From contig JABRWB010000084.1 in the NCBI GenBank assembly GCA_039961635.1, forward strand, positions 1 through 46,625: a stretch of DNA of 46,625 nucleotides. The letters are read 5' to 3'. Positions 7,903 through 16,565 of this stretch are shown piece by piece. The stretch comes from a bacterium. GTDB lineage: Bacteria > 4484-113 > JAGGVC01. Each line of letters starts with the position of its first letter. Positions within the stretch are counted from its first letter, which is position 1. Below the pieces are notes generated by a model that was not told the origin of the DNA, made no database searches, and saw only the letters and a program-made list of their open reading frames with translations. The position numbers and the translations under genes were made by a program.

Positions 7903-9990
7903 CTACGGAATAAATACATCCGTATCAATCTTAGTTTCGGTGGTTGCGGGGTCGTAGTGGACCGGCAGGACAAACGTACGGTAATTAGCATCGGCATCAA
8001 CGAAGATCCTAAGATCGCCGCCGTTGCCGTTCTCGAAGAGCACGTATTGAGCGCACCAAGGCTTCACGATTTGAGGAGGCGAATCCACCGGATAGTATTC
8101 AGGGGTCCGTGGGAAACGATGAACGTTTACGCCGGGCAAAACATCGCTTGTTTCGCCGATACGCCCCTTCATGTCAAAGGTGGCATAGCGGAACCTCGGG
8201 TCTCCAAGCGGAACCCTTTCGATGTACTCATCCAAAGTTTCATCATCGTTCATCGGAGGCACATCAAGCCCGTCTATATAGTTCGCCAGAATCCACTTTT
8301 CAAAAGTGAATCTCGGGGTTTCGCCGGTTGCCTGCTGAAGCCTGTCGAGAATGTTGCCGGGCGTAGTGTAAAAGTACCGGATGGTGCCCGGTCCGTAATG
8401 TTCGAGAACGTAAAGCATGTAAAGGAACCAAGTGGCGTATAGAGTGCTTTGGTTCTGGTCGATCGAAACGTCGTTGTACATCGCGTTGACTTCCGGATTG
8501 GCCATGAACTCCTCGAGCTGGTTGCGGAAAAAGCCGATGACGTTGTTCTTTTCGATCGAATACCCGTTCAAGTAAATGGACAACATTGAAAATCCCTCGT
8601 TCAGCCAAGTCGAGTTGCTGACCGAATTGTCGGCATGAAGTTTGTGCTGAAACTCGTGGGCGAGAACGGAAAATGCTCCGGACCAATCGTCGCTGTCATC
8701 CGGGAAGTTAGCGGGATCGAGATATATAGTGCTGAAAGCGTCCCAGTTGATTTCCGGGGCGTCCTGATACGGGCTTGATTGGTCGGGATCTTCCTGCGGA
8801 CGGTTTTGGGGAGAGATGAAGAATCCGCCGCCGCCCGGTGCGACGCCGTTCAGAATCGCAATGATGATCCTGTTATCTTTCTCGATTTGGTCGTCGCGCC
8901 TGGGCTCTTCAAAACCAATCAAGTTGCCGTCGTCGTCGAAATCATCGGGAGTCAAACGGATGGACCGATCTGGCGCGAAGTATATCGTTTCCTCGTTGTA
9001 TGTACGGACCGGGCCGAACGCCGCTTGGGTAACCGGGAAAATTTTCGAATCGAACTCCTGGATCAAAGATTGAATTCTTTGATGGGTGAACTTGGTGCCA
9101 TCCGGGTAACCGTTATTGATTTCCGTGGAAAGGAAAACATAGCAATGTGCTCCGACGCCAATCAGGCGGCCGTCCTGGAATTGATAAATCCACGGCCATT
9201 GAAGCGGTTCTTCCGGCGGCTGGGTTGCCGTGGGATCGTCAATTGGCGGCATTTGTATGGTGGCTTCAACTGCGGTGAACGTGCGCACAACTCCTTTGGA
9301 AAGCGTTGATGGCCGCCGCGTAACTTCGGTAACCTGGTCGAGGTAACCGGTCTGCCGCGCATATTCCAGTTCGCGCTCACCCAAAATGCTGGGATCCAAT
9401 TTTTCGTCGGGACCGAATTTAATTCCCTTATAGGGAGTGGCCGAAACGTCGAACACTTCCGGGGCGGGCGCCGAATCGGTGCTGCTTGTAACTTTTTGGA
9501 GATTGTCCGCAGTGAAGTAATACGTTGAGTTCGGTAATTGAAATCCCAAACCCTTTGATGAACCGACAGTGAAGTTCAGGTAAAACGGATCGAGGTTGGT
9601 CGTAACCAAAACCGCTTTCTGCCCTGCCTCGAAATTCTTCAACACCAAAGTTCCGAGCCCGGAGCTGTTTTGAGGCAGCACAAGGATTGAACTGCCGAAC
9701 TCCTCCTCTGCGACCTCATCGTCGCGCGGGCCGGAAATGACAGGAGGTTTAAAGGGACTCGGCCTGCCGTCGTACTGGTCGACTCCAGAAATCTCGGGAG
9801 GAACCCCGCCGTTATCGTAGATATTTATGTTGCCCGGAGGATTTGTGCCGGGATCGGTCGGAGCCTGGCTGGGACCGCCGGTGTCCGGAGGCGCGGTAGG
9901 CGCGCCGGAGCCTCCGCCACACGATGCCAGAGCAAACGTTAACACGACAACGCAGATGACGACCAACGCACTCAAGTTAGCCCGATTCAT
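7903..9990 (-). CDS. Lipoprotein zinc metalloprotease, M30 (hyicolysin)-like
   Basis: A 695-residue exported lipoprotein. The N-terminus has a hydrophobic signal and lipobox LASC followed by a Gly/Ser/Pro-rich linker, so it should be anchored to a membrane by a lipidated Cys. The zinc site is HEFQH at 445-449, followed by WLNEG with E465 as likely third ligand, the arrangement of gluzincins such as M30. About 420 residues precede the catalytic part; they include an acidic Pro-rich linker and a beta-rich region without a known domain that I recognise. The C-terminal 180 residues look like a beta-sandwich. ATG 9988-9990 is the start because GAGGTG lies 6 nt ahead and the signal peptide begins there. 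Substrate unknown; degradation of external protein is an inference. Confidence 0.75.
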   Translation of the reverse strand: MNRANLSALVVICVVVLTFALASCGGGSGAPTAPPDTGGPSQAPTDPGTNPPGNINIYDNGGVPPEISGVDQYDGRPSPFKPPVISGPRDDEVAEEEFGSSILVLPQNSSGLGTLVLKNFEAGQKAVLVTTNLDPFYLNFTVGSSKGLGFQLPNSTYYFTADNLQKVTSSTDSAPAPEVFDVSATPYKGIKFGPDEKLDPSILGERELEYARQTGYLDQVTEVTRRPSTLSKGVVRTFTAVEATIQMPPIDDPTATQPPEEPLQWPWIYQFQDGRLIGVGAHCYVFLSTEINNGYPDGTKFTHQRIQSLIQEFDSKIFPVTQAAFGPVRTYNEETIYFAPDRSIRLTPDDFDDDGNLIGFEEPRRDDQIEKDNRIIIAILNGVAPGGGGFFISPQNRPQEDPDQSSPYQDAPEINWDAFSTIYLDPANFPDDSDDWSGAFSVLAHEFQHKLHADNSVSNSTWLNEGFSMLSIYLNGYSIEKNNVIGFFRNQLEEFMANPEVNAMYNDVSIDQNQSTLYATWFLYMLYVLEHYGPGTIRYFYTTPGNILDRLQQATGETPRFTFEKWILANYIDGLDVPPMNDDETLDEYIERVPLGDPRFRYATFDMKGRIGETSDVLPGVNVHRFPRTPEYYPVDSPPQIVKPWCAQYVLFENGNGGDLRIFVDADANYRTFVLPVHYDPATTETKIDTDVFIP

Positions 9991-10048
9991 CAAGTTCACC
10001 TCGATTTGTACAATCCGCATTCGGGGCAAGCCCCGCTTTACCAGTACC

Positions 10049-10054
10049 AGTATA
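10049..10054 (-). promoter_or_regulatory. Candidate -10 box of the M30-like protease gene
   Basis: TATACT on the minus strand lies about 60 nt before ATG. A small CGGGG/CCCCG hairpin lies between it and the ribosome-binding site. No -35 box was recognised. Confidence 0.3.
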
Positions 10055-10083
10055 CCCAATTGGAGCCGAAAACTTACCCGAAT

Positions 10084-10617
10084 TCAGGCATCGGGAGCAT
10101 TATCCGCGCTTTGTGCCGAAATCTGGGCAAGTTCCTTCTCCAGCAGTTGTTTTCCGTTCTTTACCGTGTTCAAAGATGCCGTGAACTGGCGTTCCAGCTC
10201 TTCCATCTTGACATAAACGTATTCAAGCGCCTCGAGCCTGATTTGGCCGCCTCTCACCTCGGCATCCCGGATGATTCTATCGGCTTCTCTGTGTGCTTGG
10301 CGGACAATTTCCTGCTCGCTCGTCATCTCGTCAAGCCTGCGCTGGGCAGTCTCAAGCACGTGCTGGGCTTCCTCGTGCGCATTCCGGAGTATGTCGTCGC
10401 GCCTGGCGAGAATCTTTCGGGCCTCCATCACTTCTTCGGGCTGGGATTCGACTAATTCGTTGCAAATATTGATGAAGTCCTCTTCCGGTATGATGGCTTT
10501 GCCGCCGGTCCAAGTAATCCAAAACGAGGGCCTGTCGGCAAGCTCGGTGAGCTTGTCCACCAGCTGCTCGATCCTGCTTTGCGGACGATCGTGCTCAGAT
10601 TTCCCTTCTTTCGCCAT
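10084..10617 (-). CDS. Coiled-coil protein, DivIVA/F0-b-like, coaD neighbour
   Basis: A 177-residue soluble protein. Residues about 16-60 hold a folded N-terminal part (FWITWTGGKAIIPEEDF), and residues about 60-165 form one long charged alpha-helix with regular heptads (EEVMEARKILARRDDILRNA, EADRIIRDAE), similar to DivIVA and ATP synthase b subunits. No transmembrane segment is seen. Small coiled-coil proteins of this kind often lie next to coaD in Firmicutes, where they are annotated as ATPase or DivIVA-like without tested function. The ATG lies 6 nt after the coaD stop, and GAGG sits in the overlap of the two genes, so translation is probably coupled to coaD. Confidence 0.65.
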   Translation of the reverse strand: MAKEGKSEHDRPQSRIEQLVDKLTELADRPSFWITWTGGKAIIPEEDFINICNELVESQPEEVMEARKILARRDDILRNAHEEAQHVLETAQRRLDEMTSEQEIVRQAHREADRIIRDAEVRGGQIRLEALEYVYVKMEELERQFTASLNTVKNGKQLLEKELAQISAQSADNAPDA

Positions 10618-10623
10618 TCGAGG

Positions 10624-11151
10624 TTAACCTCCACCCTCACCGGAAAGATTTGTTCCTCCGTCGGATTCACCTGCGGAACGGAACTTCCTTTGCAGTGCCG
10701 TCAAAACATCGGGCGGGACCAGTCCGGAAACATCTCCGCCGAGCGCCGCGACTTCCTTGATCAAGCTGCTCGAAACAAAGTAATAATCGCTGCATGTACT
10801 CAAAAACACGGTCTCCACTTCCGGCGCAAGCTTGCTGTTCATCACGGCCATTTGGTACTCATACTCGAAATCACTGATTTCACGGAGACCTCTGATGATA
10901 ACTTTGGCCCCCATACGGGATGCGAACTCCACAAGAAGGCCGCTGAAACTTGCCGCCTGCACGTTTGAAAACTTCGCCGCCGCATGCTCGATGAAGCCAA
11001 GCCTTTCTTCGAGTGAAAACGTCAGCGACTTGCGGCCCCCCGACGAAGCAGCCACGATCACCTTTTCAAACAAATTCGCCGCGCGATTTAGAATGTCCAG
11101 GTGGCCGTTGGTAAACGGGTCAAAACTGCCGGGGTAAACCGCAACAATCAT
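10624..11151 (-). CDS. coaD: Phosphopantetheine adenylyltransferase
   Basis: A 175-residue nucleotidyltransferase that transfers AMP from ATP to 4'-phosphopantetheine, the fourth step of coenzyme A synthesis. The nucleotidyltransferase signature GSFDPFTNGHLDIL (residues 8-21, with the TxGH motif) is at the N-terminus. VIIRGLRE in the middle and SSSLIKEVAALGGDVSGLVP near the end are the standard CoaD motifs. Residues after about 160 form a Gly/Ser-rich tail not usual in the family. A TTGACA promoter lies about 75 nt upstream, and the coiled-coil gene follows in the same transcript. Confidence 0.96.
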   Translation of the reverse strand: MIVAVYPGSFDPFTNGHLDILNRAANLFEKVIVAASSGGRKSLTFSLEERLGFIEHAAAKFSNVQAASFSGLLVEFASRMGAKVIIRGLREISDFEYEYQMAVMNSKLAPEVETVFLSTCSDYYFVSSSLIKEVAALGGDVSGLVPPDVLTALQRKFRSAGESDGGTNLSGEGGG

Positions 11152-11202
11152 TCAAATTCCGCCAAGAAAATGCCGGCGCGCAGGCGACCGGAACAAGTTA
11201 TA

Positions 11203-11231
11203 TACATATAATATTTCTGCGGTTTTGTCAA
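11203..11231 (-). promoter_or_regulatory. Sigma70 promoter of coaD
   Basis: Minus-strand TTGACA (11226-11231) is perfect. With a 17-nt spacer the -10 is TATGTA (11203-11208); the neighbouring AT-rich register offers alternatives. The leader is about 45 nt. Confidence 0.6.
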
Positions 11232-11290
11232 CTTTTGCCGGATGAACCAGCGCGGCGGTTTTCAAAACTGCCAATAACAAGGGTAATTTG

Positions 11291-13135
11291 TTAGAACCTA
11301 ACAATAACCAGGTAATTGCCGCCCGGCTCGCAAAGTTCGGGCAGACCTTCCGCCACCGCGTCGCCCGGGAACGGATCTTCCGGGTCGGAAAGCGAGCTTT
11401 TCAGCACCACGAGACGGTATCTTCCTCCGGTGAAGCTGTCGAACACCGCTTCGCCCAAGGAATCCACTTTGCGGAAGGAAGTCAGTAAGTCTGATGGATT
11501 GTCTACCGGAGCCTCGCCTATTGTGCTGTTATCGACACTTGCGGCGGAGTGCCCCAAGCATTGAAGGCCGACAAGCGCGGTCCAAACCGGGGTTGAATCG
11601 TCAAGAACGCGCACGCGTAAGGTAAAGGTGCCCGCGCCGAACTCTCTTGCAGAAGCGAGTTCTTCCTCTGCCGCCGACAGTCCGGCTTCGTTGATTTTGC
11701 TTTTCAGATTCCCGCGTTTCAAAAACAGCTCGGTTTCGGCGCGAATGGGATTCAGCAGTTCCTCCGCCATTACAAACTGTCCGCGGTGTGTAAGTTGCTT
11801 TGCCAGCTCGATTTTCAAAGCCGTGGGGGGGAAACTCATAGCGCCGATCGCTTGGGATAAATGGTTCAAGCCGTTCTCGTCCACGATGCCGTGCACAAAC
11901 CAAGGCAGCGCAAAACTGACGGCAGTTTCCCTGTCGGCAGCTCCCAGCCACTTGAGGGAAGCAACGGGCCATTGCCAAAGTTCCAAATCCACGTTGTTCA
12001 TCGCTGATGAAAGCATATCTGCGCCTGCAAGCGAATCGAAATCGGTAGGCAACGGCCCAGTCAATCCCCCTTTTAATCCACCAATCCGGCTTTCCAGTAA
12101 TTCCCGCAATCGCGGCTCTATCTCCAGCTCAAGTTTGGATGTACCGCGGTGCGAGACGATGTACGCCGTTCGGCGATATGAATGTTTTGAAGGGGGTGGA
12201 ACTTGAAAATGCCGCGCCACGCCGCCATAAACCTTGGGAGCGTCTGCGGAAGCAACAGCGTATTCTCCCGCGCTCTGGGCATCCCAAAGCAGGTACGCTG
12301 CGGGAATCGCTACGACTATGAGCATAAAAACAATGCCTTTAACTTGAACGTGACCGCTGTAAAATGCAAGCGATTCCATCAAAAGGACAAGCCCGCCCAG
12401 CAATAACAATCCGGAGACAAGTTCGTTAAGGGCGGCGTATTTTGCGCCCAAATATGGGAACGCATAAGAGGCATTTTCGATCGAATATTCCACTACCAAC
12501 CTTGCCAAATAGGAATACTGTATTTCAAAGAAGACGAACGCGGCGCAAAAGTAAACTATAAGCGTGCGGCCGAATCGAAACTTTTCGCCCATCCAAATCG
12601 CGAACAGCGCGACCATCGCCGCTCCGAGAAGAATGTGGATTATATTTGGCTCAAGCATCAGGGGATTCAGGTTTTCTTGTTCTCCGTGTACATCCATAAT
12701 CCAGCTCATCGCGTTCACGAAAAAGCCGATTACAAGCAAGCCGAACAAATAAACAATCCAACGCCACGTGAAACGCTTGAAAAGCGAAAAAACACAGAGC
12801 AGCAAAAGCACGCCCGCGCCTGCAAAAGTTAGATTGGAGGTGAACGAAGGCGAACTGCCATATACTTCGGCCAAGTCCAGCAGCCATCCGGGAGCCGACG
12901 GAGCGTACGAGAGTGGATCGTATTGTGTAAGTGCTTTCCAAGCAGCCTCGGAGCCGGCGATGTATGAAGAAAACAGACTGAAAATGAGTATCGCGATGAC
13001 AATCCAAACCAAGTGCCCGGTCGTGTCCGGCTTCTCGGCAGCCTTGGCTACTTCGGTGCGAAGTTCGCCGATATCCGACCTGGCGCCCGTTGCGTTTTGC
13101 TCGTCCGAATCGGTTTCAAACTTATCGCTACGCAT
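11291..13135 (-). CDS. Seven-TM membrane protein with large C-terminal domain, unknown function
   Basis: A 615-residue protein I do not recognise. A charged N-terminus (1-38) is followed by about seven hydrophobic helices (near 41-59, 103-117, 123-141, 166-181, 190-208, 234-253, 262-280). The C-terminal 330 residues are probably extracytoplasmic or cytosolic and fold in two parts: a helical region (about 330-500) and a beta-sandwich-like end (about 505-615) with VPVWTALVGL and GRYRLVVLKSSL, reminiscent of carboxypeptidase-regulatory or Big-like domains. Start ATG 13133-13135 has GAGGAAGG 6 nt upstream. It ends in an inverted repeat (TTGTTAG/CTAACAA) that includes the stop codon but lacks a U-tract. 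It stands alone between the coaD pair and the PseG-like gene. Confidence 0.7.
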   Translation of the reverse strand: MRSDKFETDSDEQNATGARSDIGELRTEVAKAAEKPDTTGHLVWIVIAILIFSLFSSYIAGSEAAWKALTQYDPLSYAPSAPGWLLDLAEVYGSSPSFTSNLTFAGAGVLLLLCVFSLFKRFTWRWIVYLFGLLVIGFFVNAMSWIMDVHGEQENLNPLMLEPNIIHILLGAAMVALFAIWMGEKFRFGRTLIVYFCAAFVFFEIQYSYLARLVVEYSIENASYAFPYLGAKYAALNELVSGLLLLGGLVLLMESLAFYSGHVQVKGIVFMLIVVAIPAAYLLWDAQSAGEYAVASADAPKVYGGVARHFQVPPPSKHSYRRTAYIVSHRGTSKLELEIEPRLRELLESRIGGLKGGLTGPLPTDFDSLAGADMLSSAMNNVDLELWQWPVASLKWLGAADRETAVSFALPWFVHGIVDENGLNHLSQAIGAMSFPPTALKIELAKQLTHRGQFVMAEELLNPIRAETELFLKRGNLKSKINEAGLSAAEEELASAREFGAGTFTLRVRVLDDSTPVWTALVGLQCLGHSAASVDNSTIGEAPVDNPSDLLTSFRKVDSLGEAVFDSFTGGRYRLVVLKSSLSDPEDPFPGDAVAEGLPELCEPGGNYLVIVRF

Positions 13136-13213
13136 GGCCAACCTTCCTCTAAATCGCTGCCATATGCAGTCTAGGCAGGATATCACAGCCGAGCATCCCG
13201 CAAGAACTCCCGA

Positions 13214-14239
13214 TTAGCGAAACAGCCCGCGAATGAGTTCCCATATCCTATCCGCGCCGCGCCCGTCCACGACCGCGGGGCCGGCCTTAGCCATCGCTTC
13301 AAGTTTGCCTGTCGATAATAGAAACGAATTTATCGCCAAGTCTAGTTTTTCGGGAAGGTCTGGATCAAATACAGCCGCGCATCCCCTTTCAGCGAGCAAT
13401 TCGGCCGTGCGCCGCTCGTGGTTCCTTGCAGGAATTACCAGAGATGGAACCCCTGCCGATGCGCACTCGAGCGCGGTCATTCCTCCTCCCGTTATCGCCA
13501 AATCCGCCCATCGCAAAACCGACACGATATCCACACCCCAGCCCAGGTTCCATCCAAAACGCCGCATGCGCTCGCAAATTACAGCGTAATCCGGATGATC
13601 GCGGGACGCTAGCACGAGCACTGACAACCGGTGCATTCCTTGCGGTGATATTCCTTCTGAATCCTGCAATGACCTTTCAAGTGCCTGTAACACCCGCAGC
13701 GTGGAACGGGTTGGATCCGCTCCGCCAAGCGAAACAAGTAAATTAATCCCTTTCGAAAAGCTTCGCTTTCTCCTTGCGGCACCAATCCCCTGCGGAATGA
13801 CTACGAACTCAGGGCCCGTCGCGACTATTCCATTGTCCTGCCTGGATATACCTCCGTTCCAGTCGCCCAACACCGCGTTCACCAAAATAGATATTCCATC
13901 GCAGCGACGCGAATCGTCGTCGAAAACGATTGTAGGAATCTTTTTTGCAATTTCAGTCTTTAAATCCGCAAGCTCGCTTAGACAGTCGAACAAAACAGCG
14001 TCCGGATTTGCCTTTGCGATGGTTCGAGATAAGTGCAAAGAGGCGGATGCCACCGAGTCGAAAGGAATCAATTCCGGCTTTCCAGAGCCGGGTGGCAAAG
14101 GAAGATTTTCAAGATCTGTAACAATCGCGAGGTCGGTCGAAAACTCTTCGGGCGCTTGCTGATAGAGGTTGACCAGCCTTACGGCGTGTCCGGTATGAAA
14201 TTTGCCCCCGGCAAGCGCAATGCCCAAGATACGGAACAC
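13214..14239 (-). CDS. PseG/MurG-like GT-B fold sugar-nucleotide protein
   Basis: A 341-residue GT-B protein. The N-terminal lobe has HTGHAVR near residues 15-21, which matches the GxGHxxR motif of PseG (CMP-pseudaminate pathway hydrolase) and relatives; H18 is the likely catalytic His. The C-terminal lobe has the nucleotide-sugar pocket GGGMTALECASAGVPSLV followed by NHERRTAELLAERG. PseG releases UDP from a UDP-trideoxy sugar, but many GT-B relatives are glycosyltransferases, so the exact reaction is open. No other pseudaminate genes are nearby. The start is GTG 14237-14239, directly behind a TATACT box, so the messenger is predicted to be leaderless. Confidence 0.65.
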   Translation of the reverse strand: MFRILGIALAGGKFHTGHAVRLVNLYQQAPEEFSTDLAIVTDLENLPLPPGSGKPELIPFDSVASASLHLSRTIAKANPDAVLFDCLSELADLKTEIAKKIPTIVFDDDSRRCDGISILVNAVLGDWNGGISRQDNGIVATGPEFVVIPQGIGAARRKRSFSKGINLLVSLGGADPTRSTLRVLQALERSLQDSEGISPQGMHRLSVLVLASRDHPDYAVICERMRRFGWNLGWGVDIVSVLRWADLAITGGGMTALECASAGVPSLVIPARNHERRTAELLAERGCAAVFDPDLPEKLDLAINSFLLSTGKLEAMAKAGPAVVDGRGADRIWELIRGLFR

Positions 14240-14245
14240 GCACCT

Positions 14246-14254
14246 AGTATACCA
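14246..14254 (-). promoter_or_regulatory. Extended -10 promoter placed for a leaderless GTG start
   Basis: Minus-strand TGGTATACT is TG-n-TATACT. Six nt separate TATACT from the GTG at 14239, so the predicted +1 is the G of GTG. No ribosome-binding site fits in the gap. Confidence 0.65.
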
Positions 14255-14318
14255 GCGCCTTTATATCCAAGAGCCGGATATATCAAGCATCGAAAACAAA
14301 TAATCAACGGACGTCCCT

Positions 14319-14327
14319 TGTTATAAT
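14319..14327 (+). promoter_or_regulatory. Extended -10 promoter of tnaA
   Basis: TGTTATAAT reads as TG-n-TATAAT. The leader would be about 17 nt and holds the AAAGGAGAG ribosome-binding site at 14338-14346. No -35 box is seen. No tna leader peptide or Trp-rich tnaC-like ORF fits in this short leader. Confidence 0.65.
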
Positions 14328-14350
14328 CAGCCCGACCAAAGGAGAGTTTG

Positions 14351-15712
14351 ATGCCAATCGAACCTTACCGCATTAAAGCAACCGAGCCCGTGCGTCTTTT
14401 GACCAGAAGCAGGCGGCTTGCAGCCATCAACAGGGCTGATTTCAACCCTTTCAACCTCCGCTCGGAGGATATTTACGTGGATTTGCTCACGGACAGCGGA
14501 ACCGGCTCGATGACCGACAGACAGTGGGCCGCACTTCTGCGCGGCGATGAATCCTATGCCGGCAGCAGGAGCTTTTACGCGTTCAAGGAAACGGTAAGCG
14601 ATCTATTCGGATTCGATTACGTTCTTCCCGCACATCAAGGAAGGAGTGCGGAACTTGTCGTGATGACACATTTCATCAAGAAAGGAATGGTCAGCCCCGG
14701 CAACATTCATTTCGATACGACAACCGCGCATATCGAATTCCAGGGCGGAATCGCAAAATCGTTTGTAGTAAGCAACGCCATGGATATTGACGACCTGTCA
14801 CCTTTCAAGGGCAACATTGACACAGGTCGTTTGGGCGCTTTCCTGTCGAAGAACTCGGCGAACACCGGATTGGTGGTTTTAACTTTGACCTGTAATTCCG
14901 GTGGAGGCCAGCCGGTTTCCCTTGCCAACATCCGCGAGGTCTCAAAAACCGTACGAAAATTCGGAGTCCCGCTGTTTTTCGACGCCGCACGAATTACGGA
15001 GAACGCTTATTTCATAAAAACCAGGGAATATGGATACGCAGGCAAATCTATACGCTCGATACTTCGGGAGTGCTGCAAATACGCCGACGGAATGTGGATG
15101 AGCGCCAAAAAAGACGGCCTTGGCAACATCGGCGGTTTCATTGCGGTCAGGGATCCTGCCCTATACGACGAGCTTAAGCAGTACACGATTTTGTTCGATG
15201 GATTCGTGACTTACGGAGGGCTGGCGGGCCGAGATCTCGAAGCCTTGGCAGTCGGCCTTCGCGAAGCGACTGACATAGATTACCTTCGATGGCGCACCGG
15301 ACAGGTCGCCGCGCTCGGAGCAATGCTTGAGGACGGCGGCGTACGCTGCATGAAACCGTTCGGCGGACACGCAATTTATATTGATGCAAGCAGCTTTCTT
15401 CCCCATATACCCCCTTCGAAATATCCCGGACAGGCGCTTGCGGTGTACGGATACATCGAAGGCGGCGTCCGAAGCTGCGAGATCGGGCCGATATTGCGGG
15501 GGCGGGATCCCAAAACAGGCAAAGACAGGCCGGGATTGGACTTGGTTCGGCTGGCGATTCCGCGCAGGGTTTACACGATGAATCATCTTGAACATGTGGC
15601 GGAAACGTTTATAAAACTTCGGCAGAAATCGAGCTTGCTGCGCGGTATGAAATTCACGTACGAAGCTCCCCGACTGCGGCATTTTTCAAGCAAATTCGGT
15701 TGGGCTGACTAG
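14351..15712 (+). CDS. tnaA: Tryptophanase (tryptophan indole-lyase)
   Basis: A 453-residue PLP enzyme of the beta-eliminating lyase family that splits tryptophan to indole, pyruvate and ammonia. The PLP lysine is K254 in SAKKDGLGNIGG. Features that separate it from tyrosine phenol-lyase favour tryptophanase: CEIG (Ile where tyrosine phenol-lyase has Arg381), LRHF near the C-terminus (His where tyrosine phenol-lyase has Phe), and Asp in FDTTTAH. LTCNSGGGQPVS and FFDAARITENAYFIK are typical family blocks. It differs from the E. coli enzyme in the loop after the lysine (GLGN instead of AMVP), which is closer to the tyrosine phenol-lyase sequence, so substrate range should be viewed as probable. 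ATG 14351 has a strong ribosome-binding site; no tnaB permease is adjacent. Confidence 0.88.
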   Translation: MPIEPYRIKATEPVRLLTRSRRLAAINRADFNPFNLRSEDIYVDLLTDSGTGSMTDRQWAALLRGDESYAGSRSFYAFKETVSDLFGFDYVLPAHQGRSAELVVMTHFIKKGMVSPGNIHFDTTTAHIEFQGGIAKSFVVSNAMDIDDLSPFKGNIDTGRLGAFLSKNSANTGLVVLTLTCNSGGGQPVSLANIREVSKTVRKFGVPLFFDAARITENAYFIKTREYGYAGKSIRSILRECCKYADGMWMSAKKDGLGNIGGFIAVRDPALYDELKQYTILFDGFVTYGGLAGRDLEALAVGLREATDIDYLRWRTGQVAALGAMLEDGGVRCMKPFGGHAIYIDASSFLPHIPPSKYPGQALAVYGYIEGGVRSCEIGPILRGRDPKTGKDRPGLDLVRLAIPRRVYTMNHLEHVAETFIKLRQKSSLLRGMKFTYEAPRLRHFSSKFGWAD

Positions 15713-15755
15713 CCGCAATCCCGCCACGGCCGCAGCGTGCCCGGCCCGGATGCTT

Positions 15756-15764
15756 TGTTATACT
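15756..15764 (+). promoter_or_regulatory. Extended -10 promoter placed for a leaderless GTG start
   Basis: TGTTATACT is TG-n-TATACT, followed by six nt and GTG 15771. The predicted +1 falls on the start codon. The GGAG in the gap is too close to GTG to serve as a ribosome-binding site and would be untranscribed. Confidence 0.6.
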
Positions 15765-15770
15765 TCAGGA

Positions 15771-16469
15771 GTGACCATAAAACGTGCTAGCTCGGCCTTC
15801 AAATATTTCAGCTCGATCGTCTTGATTGGAGTATGCATCGCCTGGCGCGCGGCCGCGGCCGCAAACCCAAATTTCTGGCCGATGCCCGTAGGTACCGTTT
15901 GGGAGTATTACGACGCCAAAGGCAGAGTCGTTCGAATAAGCTCGATCGAGAAGGTCTCAAGAACGATACAAACGGAAAACGGCAACAGAATTGCGCCGGT
16001 CTATATTTTGATAACGGATATTGACGGCGAAAAGGTAAAGGAAGAGCACTTCGCCGTATCGGACGGAAGGATATACAAAACTTATACGATGCAGCTGCTG
16101 GAAGGTTATGTCACCAGATATATCCCTCCGGCCATGGTGATCTTTGATGGATGCGAAGTGGGAGACAGCTGGAGCTATTCAGGCATTGCCGAGGTTTCAA
16201 GAAGAGGCAAAAGCGAAATAACCAGATACGGCCTGGTTTTGACAAGCAAAGTGGTTGCGGGCGGAGCGCGCGTTCTCAACGGAGAGGAGCGGACGTCGCT
16301 TACCATTGTCAGTGATATGACCTATTTGAATGAAGAAGGCGAACCCATGCTGGAAGGCAAAATCACCACGCAATTCGTAACGGAAGTGGGGCCATGGCGC
16401 ATTGTTCAGGAACCGCAACTGCCTTCAATAAACCTTGTATTGCAGACATTCAGCTTTCCTGAAAAATAG
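15771..16469 (+). CDS. Exported protein of unknown function
   Basis: A 232-residue secreted or periplasmic protein. A signal peptide with Lys/Arg, a hydrophobic core (SSIVLIGVCIAW) and an Ala-rich cleavage region ends near residue 27. The rest is a beta-rich domain beginning NFWPMPVGTVWEYYD, a short pattern seen in uncharacterised exported proteins of lipoprotein/DUF type, with GDSWSYSG and TQFVTEVGPWRIVQ later. I know no function. GTG 15771 is preferred to ATG 15750, which lies upstream of the predicted transcription start. WaaA follows after a 96-nt gap with its own promoter. Confidence 0.65.
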   Translation: MTIKRASSAFKYFSSIVLIGVCIAWRAAAAANPNFWPMPVGTVWEYYDAKGRVVRISSIEKVSRTIQTENGNRIAPVYILITDIDGEKVKEEHFAVSDGRIYKTYTMQLLEGYVTRYIPPAMVIFDGCEVGDSWSYSGIAEVSRRGKSEITRYGLVLTSKVVAGGARVLNGEERTSLTIVSDMTYLNEEGEPMLEGKITTQFVTEVGPWRIVQEPQLPSINLVLQTFSFPEK

Positions 16470-16549
16470 CGCGTTTGCGGGCCATTGGAGTGTACTTGGT
16501 TTCGGGTTCTCGATTCGCGCCCTTTCTGCAAACTAAACATGGATGCTGA

Positions 16550-16558
16550 TGTTAGAAT
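16550..16558 (+). promoter_or_regulatory. Extended -10 promoter placed for a leaderless GTG start of waaA
   Basis: TGTTAGAAT is TG-n-TAGAAT (hexamer 16553-16558), followed by seven nt and GTG 16566. The predicted transcription start is 16565 or 16566. Confidence 0.6.
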
Positions 16559-16565
16559 TCACGCC

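Noticed and set aside
11249-11293. Inverted repeats after the seven-TM gene as a terminator
   Set aside because: Stems are short or imperfect and no U-tract follows on the minus strand.
13136-13213. Promoter for the seven-TM gene
   Set aside because: Only weak, mutually exclusive -10-like words were found, so no promoter was called.
16485-16565. Longer N-terminus for WaaA starting near 16485 or at ATG 16539
   Set aside because: The TAGAAT box lies downstream of both starts, and the shorter start gives the usual WaaA N-terminus (MLWLYRFL).
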